Assembly: GCF_017794765.1 (NCBI RefSeq)
Contig: NZ_CP051236.1
Location: 1,469,753-1,533,752 of the forward strand
DNA length: 64,000 nt
Reading direction: 5' to 3'
From: Nitratireductor sp.
GTDB taxonomy: Bacteria; Pseudomonadota; Alphaproteobacteria; Rhizobiales; Rhizobiaceae
A model generated the notes under the pieces. The model saw only the letters and a list, made by a program, of their open reading frames with translations. It did no database searches and was not told where the DNA came from. Position 1 is the stretch's first letter. Every line of letters starts with the position of its first letter. A program made the translations under genes and the position numbers. Positions 45,315 through 54,122 of the stretch are shown here, one piece after another.

Positions 45315-45761
45315 CTAATCCGTCAACACGGCGCGCTCCAGCGCCGCGAGGCCTTCAAGGAGTGCGGCGCGCTCCTTTGGCTTCATGCGGGCCAGCAGCT
45401 TCGTCTCAAAACCGTGCGCGACTGGCACCATGTCTTCATAGGCTTTCTGGCCGGTCTTGCTGAGTGTCAGTCGCTCGACGCGACGATCCTGCGGGTCGGG
45501 CGTACGCACCAGCCAGCGGCGTGTTTCCAGAGCGGCAACCGCGCGGCTCACCTTGGTCTTGTGCATGGACGAATGCGCACCGATCTCGGTTGCCGTCATC
45601 ATGCCGAACTGTCCGATGGTGGCAAGTGTGCGCCACTCTGGCCGCGTCAGACCGAGGCGGGCGCGGTAGGCCTGGGAGAAATCGCGGCTGATCGCATCGG
45701 TGAGACGCGTAAGGCGATAGGGAAGGAAATGTTCCAGGGCAAGCGTGGGCCTATCGGTCAT
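45315..45761 (-). CDS. MarR family regulator, probable controller of the homogentisate operon
   Basis: A 148-residue winged-helix regulator. The HTH core is GQFGMMTATEIGAHSSMHKTKVSRAVAALETRRWLVRTPDPQDRRVERLTLSKTG (about residues 52-107), ending in the DxR wing motif. It lies divergently 109 bases from hmgA, as the HmgR-type regulators of homogentisate genes do, so control by an aromatic acid is likely but not proven. The ATG at 45761 starts MTDRPTLALEHFLPYRL; the longer frame reaches into the hmgA leader and is not used. Confidence 0.88.
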   Translation of the reverse strand: MTDRPTLALEHFLPYRLTRLTDAISRDFSQAYRARLGLTRPEWRTLATIGQFGMMTATEIGAHSSMHKTKVSRAVAALETRRWLVRTPDPQDRRVERLTLSKTGQKAYEDMVPVAHGFETKLLARMKPKERAALLEGLAALERAVLTD

Positions 45762-45821
45762 GACGATCCTTCCTGAAGCGCTGTGTTTTCCTTGTGTCTC
45801 GTTGATAGTTACATTCGCCAT

Positions 45822-45837
45822 GGTTACGATTGCAACC
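45822..45837. promoter_or_regulatory. possible MarR-type operator in the marR/hmgA divergent region
   Basis: GGTTACGATTGCAACC is symmetrical at 12 of 16 positions and sits between the divergent regulator and hmgA, about 34 bases before the hmgA start. Position and partial symmetry are the only support. Confidence 0.3.
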
Positions 45838-45870
45838 AATTCCTGACTTCCCCATTGCATGGAGGATCGA

Positions 45871-47184
45871 ATGACCGTGCAGTACATGCCGGGTTTCGGC
45901 AATGATTTTGAGACAGAGAGCCTGCCGGGCGCTTTGCCACAGGGGCAGAATTCACCGCAAAGGCCGGCCTATGGCCTCTATGCAGAGCAGCTTTCGGGTT
46001 CCCCCTTCACCGCCCCGCGCGGCACCAATGAACGCTCCTGGCTCTACCGTATTCGCCCGAGCGTGAAGCACACCGGGCGCTTTAAGGCGGTGCATTTCGA
46101 TGAATGGAAGTCTGCGCCCAACATCAACGACCATCAACTGTCGCTTGGGCAGTTGCGCTGGGATCCCACCCCGATCCCCAACGAGGAAACCGCTTTTCTT
46201 TCCGGTGTGCGCACCATGACGACGGCGGGTGACGTCCAGGGGCAGGCCGGCATGGCCGCCCACATCTACGCCTTCAACACGTCGATGGTGGACGATTATT
46301 TCTTCAACGCCGATGGCGAACTGATGCTGGTGCCGCAGGAAGGCGGCGTGCGGCTGAAGACCGAGATGGGCATCATCGAGATCGAGCCCGGCGAAATCGC
46401 CGTCATGCCGCGCGGCATGATCTTTCAGGTCGAGCTGATGGACGGGCCGGCGCGCGGCTATATGTGCGAAAATTACGGCGCCAAGTTCACTCTGCCGGAT
46501 CGCGGTCCGATCGGCGCGAACTGCCTCGCCAACCCGCGCGATTTCAAGACGCCGGTTGCCTGGTATGAGGAAAAGGAAAAGCCCTGCCGGCTGTTCGTCA
46601 AATGGTGTGGCCAGTTCCATATGACCGAAATTGGCCATTCACCGCTCGATGTGGTGGCCTGGCATGGCAACTACGCGCCCTACAAATACGATCTCTCCAC
46701 CTTCTCGCCGGTGGGGGCGATCCTGTTCGATCATCCCGATCCGTCGATCTTCACGGTGCTGACTGCCCCTTCTGGCGAAGAGGGTACGGCCAATATCGAC
46801 TTCGTCATCTTCCCGCCGCGCTGGATGGTGGCCGAGCACACATTCCGCCCGCCCTGGTATCACCGCAACATCATGAGCGAGTTCATGGGGCTGATCAAAG
46901 GTCAGTATGATGCCAAGGAAGAGGGTTTTGTGCCGGGTGGCGCCTCGCTGCACAACATGATGCTGCCGCACGGACCAGACGCTTTTGGCTTTGAAAAGGC
47001 GAGCCATGGCGAACTGAAGCCGGTGAAGCTGGAAGAGACCATGGCCTTCATGTTCGAGACGCGCTTTCCCCAGCACCTCACGCGTTACGCTGCCGAGACA
47101 GACACGCTGCAGGAAAACTACATCGACTGCTGGAAGGATCTGAAAAAGCGTTTCAACGGCACACCGGAAGGCGACTGGTCCTGA
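45871..47184 (+). CDS. hmgA: homogentisate 1,2-dioxygenase
   Basis: HmgA opens the ring of homogentisate to maleylacetoacetate, the central step of tyrosine and phenylalanine catabolism. The 437-residue iron enzyme has the typical start [20 protein letters not shown], the long N-terminal beta domain, and the signature [19 protein letters not shown] near residues 325-343, with the iron-binding His/Glu residues around it and [18 protein letters not shown] near 367. The ATG at 45871 follows GGAGG by nine bases. It opens the plus-strand catabolic run and is divergent from the MarR gene. Confidence 0.97.
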   Translation: MTVQYMPGFGNDFETESLPGALPQGQNSPQRPAYGLYAEQLSGSPFTAPRGTNERSWLYRIRPSVKHTGRFKAVHFDEWKSAPNINDHQLSLGQLRWDPTPIPNEETAFLSGVRTMTTAGDVQGQAGMAAHIYAFNTSMVDDYFFNADGELMLVPQEGGVRLKTEMGIIEIEPGEIAVMPRGMIFQVELMDGPARGYMCENYGAKFTLPDRGPIGANCLANPRDFKTPVAWYEEKEKPCRLFVKWCGQFHMTEIGHSPLDVVAWHGNYAPYKYDLSTFSPVGAILFDHPDPSIFTVLTAPSGEEGTANIDFVIFPPRWMVAEHTFRPPWYHRNIMSEFMGLIKGQYDAKEEGFVPGGASLHNMMLPHGPDAFGFEKASHGELKPVKLEETMAFMFETRFPQHLTRYAAETDTLQENYIDCWKDLKKRFNGTPEGDWS

Positions 47185-47275
47185 TCGACCGGAGCGGCCA
47201 CAAAAGATATGATCGGCGTCGGTCCGCTGGACCTGCGCCGATTGCGCGTCTCCCCCAACGCATAAAGGACACTGC

Positions 47276-48292
47276 ATGAAACTCGCCACGCTCAAGAACG
47301 GAACGCGCGACGGCAGGCTGGTCGTCGTCTCTCGTGACCTGACACGCTGCACGGATGCCTCCTTCCTCGCTCCGACGCTGCAGGCGGCACTGGACGACTG
47401 GGCGCGCATAGCCCCCCACCTGGCGGCGCTTTCCGAAAGCCTTGATCACGGCTCGGTACCTGCCGAACGCTTTCATGAGCATGATGCGCTTTCGCCATTG
47501 CCGCGCGCTTATCAGTGGGCGGATGGTTCGGCCTACGTCAATCACGTGGAACTGGTGCGAAAGGCGCGTGGCGCCGAAATGCCGGCGAGCTTCTGGGAAG
47601 ATCCGCTCATGTATCAGGGTGGGTCCGATGCGTTTCTGGCGCCGCGCGACCCCATTCGCATGGCCGACGAGGCCTGGGGTATCGACATGGAAGGGGAGGT
47701 GGCGGTCATCGTCGACGACGTTCCGATGGGCGCCACACTGGAAACGGCACGAGAAGCCATCCGGCTTGTCATGCTGGTGAACGATGTTTCGCTGCGCGGG
47801 CTGATACCGGCAGAACTCGGCAAGGGTTTCGGCTTCTTTCAATCGAAGCCGTCTTCGGCCTTCTCGCCGGTCGCCGTTACGCCTGACGAACTCGGCGGTG
47901 CATGGGACGGCGGCAAGGTCTCGCTGCCGCTATGCGTGGACTATAACGGTAAACCCTTCGGCAGGGCCGATGCAGGCGTCGACATGACCTTCGACTTTCC
48001 GACGCTGATTGCCCACGCCGCCAAGACGCGTCCGCTCTGCGCTGGCACGATTATCGGTTCGGGCACCGTTTCAAACAAGCTGGATGGCGGACCCGGAAAG
48101 CCCGTTGACGACGGCGGTGTCGGCTACTCCTGTATTGCCGAGATCCGCATGATCGAGACGATAACACACGGTAAACCGAAGACGCCTTTCTTGCGCTTCG
48201 GTGACACAGTGCGTATCGAGATGAAAGACAGTGGGGGCCATTCCATCTTCGGCGCAATTGAACAGCGCGTCGAGGATTATCAGGAGCCCTAA
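47276..48292 (+). CDS. fumarylacetoacetate hydrolase family protein
   Basis: A 338-residue protein that begins with the MKLATLKNGTRDGRLVVVSRDL-type N-terminal domain followed by the FAH catalytic fold: DIEGEVAVIVDDVPMG-like region (GIDMEGEVAVIVDDVPMG near 135), MLVNDVSLRGLI near 163 and GTIIGSGTVSNK near 258. Members cleave fumarylacetoacetate to fumarate and acetoacetate, the last step after HmgA. The maleylacetoacetate isomerase expected between the two is not in the window. It lies 91 bases downstream of hmgA and three bases before a small membrane protein. Confidence 0.93.
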   Translation: MKLATLKNGTRDGRLVVVSRDLTRCTDASFLAPTLQAALDDWARIAPHLAALSESLDHGSVPAERFHEHDALSPLPRAYQWADGSAYVNHVELVRKARGAEMPASFWEDPLMYQGGSDAFLAPRDPIRMADEAWGIDMEGEVAVIVDDVPMGATLETAREAIRLVMLVNDVSLRGLIPAELGKGFGFFQSKPSSAFSPVAVTPDELGGAWDGGKVSLPLCVDYNGKPFGRADAGVDMTFDFPTLIAHAAKTRPLCAGTIIGSGTVSNKLDGGPGKPVDDGGVGYSCIAEIRMIETITHGKPKTPFLRFGDTVRIEMKDSGGHSIFGAIEQRVEDYQEP

Positions 48293-48295
48293 AGA

Positions 48296-48631
48296 ATGGC
48301 ACTGAACCCTCTCAAGCGCACGGCGCTTGTTTTCGCGGCATTCAATCTGGTCGGGATTTCAATCCTGGCATGGGCGTTGAAGTCAGTTTTCGATGCGCTT
48401 TACGCCACTTCGCCTCAATGGATGGGAATTCTGCTGTCCTTGGTGTTCGTGGTAACCGTCATCGGCGTGAACGTGTTGCTGTCGATGCGTGCATATCGAA
48501 TCGACAGCGGTTCGATGCTGACACGGGTGATGATCGTCTGGACGCTGATCTCGGCGGTGTCTGCAGTCGTGTTCAGTGCGCTCGATCCCTGGAGCATCAT
48601 GAAGTCCCTGGCAGTCATGGTCGGGGCATAG
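48296..48631 (+). CDS. small membrane protein in the homogentisate operon, unknown function
   Basis: A 111-residue protein with about three hydrophobic segments (roughly 10-32, 42-62 and 75-108). I do not recognise a family. It starts three bases after the hydrolase stop and lies 24 bases before the metallo-beta-lactamase-fold gene, so it is in the same operon. Composition fits the neighbours. It may help transport or anchor a pathway component, but no motif supports a specific role. Confidence 0.65.
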   Translation: MALNPLKRTALVFAAFNLVGISILAWALKSVFDALYATSPQWMGILLSLVFVVTVIGVNVLLSMRAYRIDSGSMLTRVMIVWTLISAVSAVVFSALDPWSIMKSLAVMVGA

Positions 48632-48655
48632 TGTATTCAACGAGAAAGGCGCGTA

Positions 48656-49606
48656 ATGGCCAAAGAGTTCGCATCCGCAGGTGATCTGACAGAAAAGACA
48701 ATTTCGTTTGATGAAATCGGGCGGGACCTATGGGCTTTCACCGCCGAGGGTGATCCCAATTCGGGCATCATCATCGGCGACGAATCCGTGATGGTAATCG
48801 AGGCACAGGCGACGCCGAGACTGGCTGAAAAGGTGATCGAAAAGGTTCGCTCCGTCACCGACAAGCCGATCAGCCATCTGGTGCTGACGCATTATCATGC
48901 AGTGCGTGTTCTGGGTGCTTCTGCCTATAATGCGCCGACCATCATCATGAGCGACAAGGCGCGCTCCATGGTGGTGGAGCGGGGCAAGGAAGACTGGGAT
49001 TCGGAATTCGTGCGCTTCCCACGTCTTTTTCAGGGGCACGAATCGATCCCCGGCCTGACCTGGCCGACGACCACGTTTTCCAGTTCCATGACGGTGTATC
49101 TCGGCAGGCGCCGGGTGGACCTCATGTTCCTCGGGCGGGCGCATACGGCCGGTGACATTGTGGCCTTCGTGCCGGACGCCAATGTGATGTTCACCGGTGA
49201 CATCGTGGAGCATCATTCGGCCTGCTATTGCGGTGACGGTCATTTTCACGACTGGCCGACGACGCTGGAGGAAATTCGCGCATTCGATCTCGACGCCATC
49301 GCACCGGGTCGTGGCGGCGTGCTGGTGGGGCAGGCCATGGTCAATGAAGCGCTGGATCTGACCGGCGATTTCGTCGCGTCCACCTATCAGCCGGTGGCGC
49401 GCGTGGCGCAGGGCGGTGGCACGTTGAAAGAGGCGTGGGATGCCTGCCGCGCGGTGTGCGATCCGAAATTTTCCGACTATGCGATTTACGAGCATTGTCT
49501 GCCCTTCAACGTCGCACGTGCCTATGACGAGGCGCTCGGCATCGACACGCCGCGCATCTGGACGGCAGAGCGAGACAGGCAGATGTGGGAGGCGTTGCAG
49601 GGCTGA
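48656..49606 (+). CDS. MBL fold metallo-hydrolase with an altered metal site
   Basis: A 316-residue metallo-beta-lactamase-fold protein. The usual HxHxDH motif reads HYHAVR (79-84): the two His are kept but Asp and the third His are Val and Arg. His163 (GRAHTAGD) and Asp182 (FTGD) remain. One metal site (His79, His81, His163) could persist while the second is lost. It lies between two small membrane protein genes and before a flavin monooxygenase. It may hydrolyse a ring-cleavage or CoA/lactone intermediate, but this is not shown. The altered motif may be typical of its subfamily and not a defect, since the rest is well kept. Confidence 0.87.
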   Translation: MAKEFASAGDLTEKTISFDEIGRDLWAFTAEGDPNSGIIIGDESVMVIEAQATPRLAEKVIEKVRSVTDKPISHLVLTHYHAVRVLGASAYNAPTIIMSDKARSMVVERGKEDWDSEFVRFPRLFQGHESIPGLTWPTTTFSSSMTVYLGRRRVDLMFLGRAHTAGDIVAFVPDANVMFTGDIVEHHSACYCGDGHFHDWPTTLEEIRAFDLDAIAPGRGGVLVGQAMVNEALDLTGDFVASTYQPVARVAQGGGTLKEAWDACRAVCDPKFSDYAIYEHCLPFNVARAYDEALGIDTPRIWTAERDRQMWEALQG

Positions 49607-49630
49607 TTGCCAGCCCCTGGGGAGGAAGCA

Positions 49631-49972
49631 GTGAACGGGTTCTGGATTGGCGCAGTATTCCTGATCGGTCTCGGGCTTGTGGCCGCGGGCTGGTGTGGTC
49701 TTCTGCGGCTCTCCTTCCTGCTAGAGAAGCAGCGCTTCGGCTGGCGTGAAGAGGAAGCGCTCACGCGTTTCCTTTCCATGCGCCGGTCCCCGGACAAGCG
49801 CGGCGAAAAACACATGCGCGCTTATATCCAGGGTGACTTGCGCTCCTTCGCAGAAGGGATTGGAGCCGGGGGGCGCTATCACGTGTCGCGCCTGATGGTG
49901 CGCTTGGGGTACGGGCTTCTGGTCGTCGCCATCGGTGGGTGGTTTTTCAGCACTGTGGTGGAGCTGTGGTGA
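49631..49972 (+). CDS. small membrane protein, unknown function
   Basis: A 113-residue protein with one hydrophobic segment at the N-terminus (NGFWIGAVFLIGLGLVAAGWCGLLRL) and one at the C-terminus (LMVRLGYGLLVVAIGGWFFSTVVEL), with a basic soluble middle. The start is GTG 49631 with GGAGG about six bases upstream. No family is recognised. It is co-directional with the MBL gene upstream and the monooxygenase 67 bases downstream. Confidence 0.6.
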   Translation: MNGFWIGAVFLIGLGLVAAGWCGLLRLSFLLEKQRFGWREEEALTRFLSMRRSPDKRGEKHMRAYIQGDLRSFAEGIGAGGRYHVSRLMVRLGYGLLVVAIGGWFFSTVVELW

Positions 49973-50039
49973 ACAAGGGAAACAGGATTTGGAGCCGCTC
50001 CTCCTGAGGGGAACGGTTGCAAAGGGAGGGTGAACATCA

Positions 50040-51656
50040 ATGCCGCGTTATGCGTACAACCCCTTTCCATACACGAAACCTCCGGAACTCGCCGGCGGAC
50101 ATGTGGGGCAATATCCGGTTGTCATTGTTGGCGCCGGGCCTGTGGGGCTCGCCGCTGCGATTGACCTGGCGCAGCGCGGTGTCCCGGTGGTCGTGCTCGA
50201 CGACAACAATGTCGTTTCACTGGGCAGTCGCGCGATATGCTGGTCGAAGCGTACGCTGGAAATCCTTGACCGGCTGGGGGTGGGCGAGCGCATGGTTGAG
50301 AAGGGCGTGACCTGGCAGGTCGGGCGGCTTTTTCACCGCGACCGGGAGGTCTGGAGCTTCGATCTCCTGCCGGAGGATGGTCACAAGATGCCCGCCTTCA
50401 TCAACCTGCAGCAATATTACGTTGAGCAATATCTGGTGGAGCGCGCGGGCGAATTGTCCGGCCGGATCGATCTGCGCTGGAAAAACCGGGTGGTAGGGCT
50501 TGAGCAGACGGGCGGCGATGTGCGGCTTCGTGTGGAGACACCAGACGGCGACTATGAACTGGATGCCGCGTGGGTGATAGCCTGCGACGGCGCCCGCTCG
50601 CCCGTGCGCTCCATGATGGGACTGGACTTTGCGGGCCAGGTGTTTGAAGAGCGCTTTTTGATTGCCGATGTGGAGATGAAGGCGGATTTCCCGTCTGAGC
50701 GCTGGTTCTGGTTCGAACCATCCTTCCACAAGGGCCAATCAGCGCTTCTGCACAAGCAGCCGGACGATATTTACCGTATCGACCTGCAGCTTGGCCCGGA
50801 TGCCGACCCGGAGGAAGAGAAAAAACCTGAAAACGTCATCCCCCGTATCGAAAAGGTGATCGGGCATTCGAAGTTCGAGCTCGACTGGGTTTCGGTCTAC
50901 ACGTTCCAGTGCCGCAGGCTGGAGCGCTTCGTGCATGACCGGGTGATTTTTGCCGGCGACAGCGCGCATATCGTTTCGCCCTTCGGCGCGCGCGGTGGCA
51001 ATGGCGGTATTCAGGATATCGACAATCTCGGCTGGAAGCTGGCGCTTGTGGTGAAGGGCGAGGCACCGGTTTCATTGATCCAGACCTATGACGAAGAGCG
51101 CATTCTGGGTGCGGATGAGAACATTCTCCACTCAGCGCGCTCGACCTCTTTCATGACACCGAAGAGCGCGATGGAGCGCGTTTTTCGCGACAGTGTGCTC
51201 GCGCTTTCAGCGAAGCATGATTTCGCCCGGCGGCTGGTGAACTCGGGCCGTTTGTCGAAGCCATGTTCGCTGGCGGGATGTCGGCTTCAGACCGCGTGGG
51301 AGGGCGAGGGGCCGCTTGCGCCGGGCGAGGCGCTGCCGGATGCCCCCGTGCGGGCAGGCGGGAAGCCGTCCTGGCTGCTCGGCGAAACGGGTGGTGGCTT
51401 CGTGCTGCTGGCCGTCGATTGCGAACCACCCCTCGGTCTGCCGGCGGGACTGCATGTGGTGCAGGTGACGCGCCCCGGCGGAACGGCAGTGGATGGTGTG
51501 GCGCATGTCGAGGATTGCGAGGGCGCGGTTACTGCGCGCTATGGGTCGGGAAGGCTCTATCTGGTGCGGCCCGATCAGCATGTCGCGGCGGTCTTCAAGG
51601 CGGCAGATGCGCATCGGGTCGCGGCGGCAATGACCCGGGCGATGGGGAGGGATTGA
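50040..51656 (+). CDS. FAD-dependent aromatic monooxygenase (group A)
   Basis: A 538-residue flavoprotein of the PHBH/MhpA type. FAD motifs are VVIVGAGPVGLAAAIDLAQRG (about 30-50), the DG motif ACDGARSPVRS (about 180-190) and the GD motif FAGDSAHIVSPFGARGGNGGIQDIDNL (about 305-331); a thioredoxin-like C-terminal domain begins near 400. Such enzymes hydroxylate phenolic rings with NAD(P)H and oxygen. Its position in the homogentisate run suggests it makes a dihydroxy ring-cleavage substrate, perhaps from a hydroxyphenyl acid, but specificity cannot be read. A DUF2783 gene starts two bases after its stop. Confidence 0.9.
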   Translation: MPRYAYNPFPYTKPPELAGGHVGQYPVVIVGAGPVGLAAAIDLAQRGVPVVVLDDNNVVSLGSRAICWSKRTLEILDRLGVGERMVEKGVTWQVGRLFHRDREVWSFDLLPEDGHKMPAFINLQQYYVEQYLVERAGELSGRIDLRWKNRVVGLEQTGGDVRLRVETPDGDYELDAAWVIACDGARSPVRSMMGLDFAGQVFEERFLIADVEMKADFPSERWFWFEPSFHKGQSALLHKQPDDIYRIDLQLGPDADPEEEKKPENVIPRIEKVIGHSKFELDWVSVYTFQCRRLERFVHDRVIFAGDSAHIVSPFGARGGNGGIQDIDNLGWKLALVVKGEAPVSLIQTYDEERILGADENILHSARSTSFMTPKSAMERVFRDSVLALSAKHDFARRLVNSGRLSKPCSLAGCRLQTAWEGEGPLAPGEALPDAPVRAGGKPSWLLGETGGGFVLLAVDCEPPLGLPAGLHVVQVTRPGGTAVDGVAHVEDCEGAVTARYGSGRLYLVRPDQHVAAVFKAADAHRVAAAMTRAMGRD

Positions 51657-51657
51657 G

Positions 51658-51855
51658 ATGGACAAAAGTGAGATCGGCCGGGACCGGCTGGGGGCCGCGG
51701 GCGATGATTTCTACGCCGCGCTGATGGCAGCGCATGAAGGATTGAGCTTTGAGGAAAGCGCACGGCTCAATGCGAAACTCGTGCTGCTTCTGGCCAACCA
51801 GGTGGGTGATCTGGATGTGATCCGCGCGGCGCTTCGGGCCGCGCGCGGTGACTAG
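51658..51855 (+). CDS. DUF2783 domain-containing protein
   Basis: A 65-residue soluble protein with the pattern DDFYAALMAAHEGLSFEESARLNAKLVLLLANQVGDLDVIRAALRAAR, typical of DUF2783. It is predicted helical and has no Cys or obvious metal ligand. It lies one base after the monooxygenase stop, so it may be a small accessory subunit of that enzyme. It is the last gene of the hmgA run and converges with the cytochrome c gene, which ends at 51900. Confidence 0.87.
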   Translation: MDKSEIGRDRLGAAGDDFYAALMAAHEGLSFEESARLNAKLVLLLANQVGDLDVIRAALRAARGD

Positions 51856-51899
51856 GCAAGACAGGCGGGCCGGTTCGGGATCATCGTCCGTGACCGTGT

Positions 51900-52295
51900 T
51901 CAGGGCCAGGGCGGGACGATCTGGTCCACCGTCACTTCCTCGGTATAGGTGTTGCCGAAATTGGTCCGGATGTAGGTGACCACATCGACGATCTGCTGGT
52001 CGGTGAGCACATCGCCCATGGCGGGCATGGCCTTCTGCCCATATGTGATGACGAAGATCGCATATTCCGGGTATTCGAGGTTTTGATTGTTGGCCAGGGA
52101 GGGATAGCGGCCTGCACCGGCAGCGCCTTTTCCGTCGGGCATGTGGCAACCCTGACAGACGGATTTGTAAATCTGTTCACCGCTGGTGACTTTAATCTTG
52201 TCCGTATCCGCGGCTGGTACGCCATCCTCGGCATACGCATGGGCGATAAACATTATCGAAGCGGCGATGCATAGCGCGAGGGCTTTCAATTGCAT
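51900..52295 (-). CDS. periplasmic c-type cytochrome
   Basis: A 131-residue class I cytochrome c. A signal peptide (residues 1-22, ALCIAASIMFIAHAYA) precedes a single haem site CQGCH (47-51), and the axial Met is expected at Met90 or Met93 in GQKAMPAMGD. It lies 26 bases downstream of the flavin amine oxidase gene on the same strand. It is thus a likely electron acceptor for that enzyme, passing electrons to the respiratory chain. Small size and single haem match partner cytochromes of periplasmic dehydrogenases. Confidence 0.92.
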   Translation of the reverse strand: MQLKALALCIAASIMFIAHAYAEDGVPAADTDKIKVTSGEQIYKSVCQGCHMPDGKGAAGAGRYPSLANNQNLEYPEYAIFVITYGQKAMPAMGDVLTDQQIVDVVTYIRTNFGNTYTEEVTVDQIVPPWP

Positions 52296-52321
52296 GGCAG
52301 GGTCCTTTGCACGCCGTCCGG

Positions 52322-53908
52322 TCAGCCGTTCATGACCCGGTCATGGAGGCGGGAGATGGCGTCAAGGCCGGAAAGAAGCGCGCCTTCCTGCCATCCCGGC
52401 AGATAGGATATGTGCTCTCCGGCCATTAGTGTGCGACCGTCGAACCGTGTTGCCCGGTCGTAATCGGCTTTCCTGTTGTTCCAGGTTCCGTAACAGCCCA
52501 GTGCCCAGGGCACGCGATGCCACACGACGCTCGCCCCGGTGGAGAATTCGCTGCGGTATTGCGGATGTATTATGGCACCGTATTCCAGCGCCTTGCGGAT
52601 GCGTTCTTTCGGCGCCATGGCCGTGAATTGATAGGCTCCCGCATCCTGACTATAGCCGCCGACAAGCACGCCCTTGCCGCCGGAAAGGTAGTCGTTCGAA
52701 GGATAACCGATCAGCGAGATGGGAAGATCGGTGTAGGAGATGCCGCCGTAGATGTGCTCGTCCTCCTCCCAGAAACGGCGGTTGAACTCGAGACCGAACT
52801 TGACGGAGCCAGCGTAATGAACCTTGTCGATCACGCCCTTCATCCCGTCTGAGAAATTGTTCTCGATCTGGCCGAGTATGGAAAAGGGGATGGTGCAGAT
52901 GCACCACTCGGCCCGGGTTTCCTGAGGCTCGGCGTCGCTGGCGGTGTCCTCATAGATGGCGGTTACGCCGGTCTCGTCCTGCTTTATGGAGATGACCTTT
53001 GTATTGTAGCGGACAAGGTCCGTGATCTCCCGCTCGAATGCCTGGGCAATCATGTCCATACCGCCGACGGGCTGAAACATGGTTTCCTGATGATTGACAG
53101 TCTCGGCTTCACCAAGCCACCGCCACAGACCGGATTGAAGAAGGTCGTCCGAAGCGATTGGTTCGGAGGGGCGGGGGGCTGCGTTCGCTCCCCCACCCGG
53201 CCATGACTGGAAGCCGCGGAACTCGCTGGTGTGCTGGCTTTTGACGTAGCCGAAATCTCTGTCGAGCACACCGTTTATGCGCAGCGCTTCCAGGAGCATC
53301 TCCTTGTCCTCATCGCTCACCAGTTCGCCCAGATTGCCCTGATCGACAGCTTTGGCGAGGAGCTCGGATGTGTGACCGCGAAAATCGGTCGCGATCTCAC
53401 GGAACCTCTGCGGTTTGCCGCCAAACGCGGCGGTGGAGTGGAGGTAGGCGTTGTGATTTCTCTGTATGAAAGGTTCGAGCCTGACGCCGAGACGCCGGCA
53501 GTAATCAAGAATGGCGTGGTGATGGTGGGGAATGCGCCAGGGGCCGGGGTTGAAGTAATTGCCTTCGGCATATTCGATGTCCTGGCGGAAACCGCCAAGC
53601 TCGGTATAGGTGTCGCCTCCGCGCAGGGTCCAGCACCGCCCCCCGGCTTTTTCCCGGTACTCGAGTACCTCGACTTCATAACCGGCCGCCCGCAATTCCA
53701 GGGCAGCGACCATGCCGGCGAGCCCCGCGCCGAGGATCAGAACCTTCGCCGCCCCGGGGTCGCCCTGGAGGTTCACCGGTCCCTTGTAGGGGGAAGACCG
53801 GGCATGCCCAAGCGTGGTCATCGCCTGATAGAGAGCAGCGCTGCCGGCGGTTGCGCCGATCATCGTCAGGAGATCGCGGCGTGTTACCTGTCCCAATGCC
53901 CGCTGCAT
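52322..53908 (-). CDS. Tat-exported flavin amine oxidase / amino acid dehydrogenase
   Basis: A 528-residue FAD amine oxidase. The N-terminus has a Tat signal (VTRRDLLTMIGATAGSAALYQAM, RR with LL two residues later), placing it in the periplasm. The FAD motif VLILGAGLAGMVAALELRAAGYEVEVLE follows at about 50-77 with EKAGGRCWTLRGG, and PHHHHAILDYCRRLGV near 130 recalls bacterial L-amino acid oxidases. The cytochrome c gene immediately downstream suggests a dehydrogenase that reduces cytochrome rather than oxygen. Next to hpd and hmgA, aromatic amino acids are the likely substrate, but other amines are possible. ATG 53908 follows GGAG; ATG 53947 and 53944 are alternatives. Confidence 0.88.
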   Translation of the reverse strand: MQRALGQVTRRDLLTMIGATAGSAALYQAMTTLGHARSSPYKGPVNLQGDPGAAKVLILGAGLAGMVAALELRAAGYEVEVLEYREKAGGRCWTLRGGDTYTELGGFRQDIEYAEGNYFNPGPWRIPHHHHAILDYCRRLGVRLEPFIQRNHNAYLHSTAAFGGKPQRFREIATDFRGHTSELLAKAVDQGNLGELVSDEDKEMLLEALRINGVLDRDFGYVKSQHTSEFRGFQSWPGGGANAAPRPSEPIASDDLLQSGLWRWLGEAETVNHQETMFQPVGGMDMIAQAFEREITDLVRYNTKVISIKQDETGVTAIYEDTASDAEPQETRAEWCICTIPFSILGQIENNFSDGMKGVIDKVHYAGSVKFGLEFNRRFWEEDEHIYGGISYTDLPISLIGYPSNDYLSGGKGVLVGGYSQDAGAYQFTAMAPKERIRKALEYGAIIHPQYRSEFSTGASVVWHRVPWALGCYGTWNNRKADYDRATRFDGRTLMAGEHISYLPGWQEGALLSGLDAISRLHDRVMNG

Positions 53909-54064
53909 GTTCTTGCGCTCCTTGCCTTTCTGGCCAGGAGACATCATCGCGCCTTCTGGCGCGTCAAAAAAGGTAATATTGAGTAAACGTTTTGAACTAT
54001 TTCATGTTTTCGGGAGAATGAATGCTCTTACCGGGTGTAACAGAAGCAGTATTTTAAGTAGTCG

Positions 54065-54094
54065 GCAAAAAAGGCCGTCATGGACGGCCTTTCC
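54065..54094 (-). terminator. rho-independent terminator of hpd
   Basis: AAGGCCGTC and its complement with a three-base loop. Read on the minus strand the stem is followed by six T. It lies about 30 bases after the hpd stop and separates hpd from the amine oxidase gene, which should have its own promoter in the AT-rich 53,950-54,060 stretch. Confidence 0.85.
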
Positions 54095-54122
54095 AAATCT
54101 TTCCCAACGTTATGCGGGCGTT

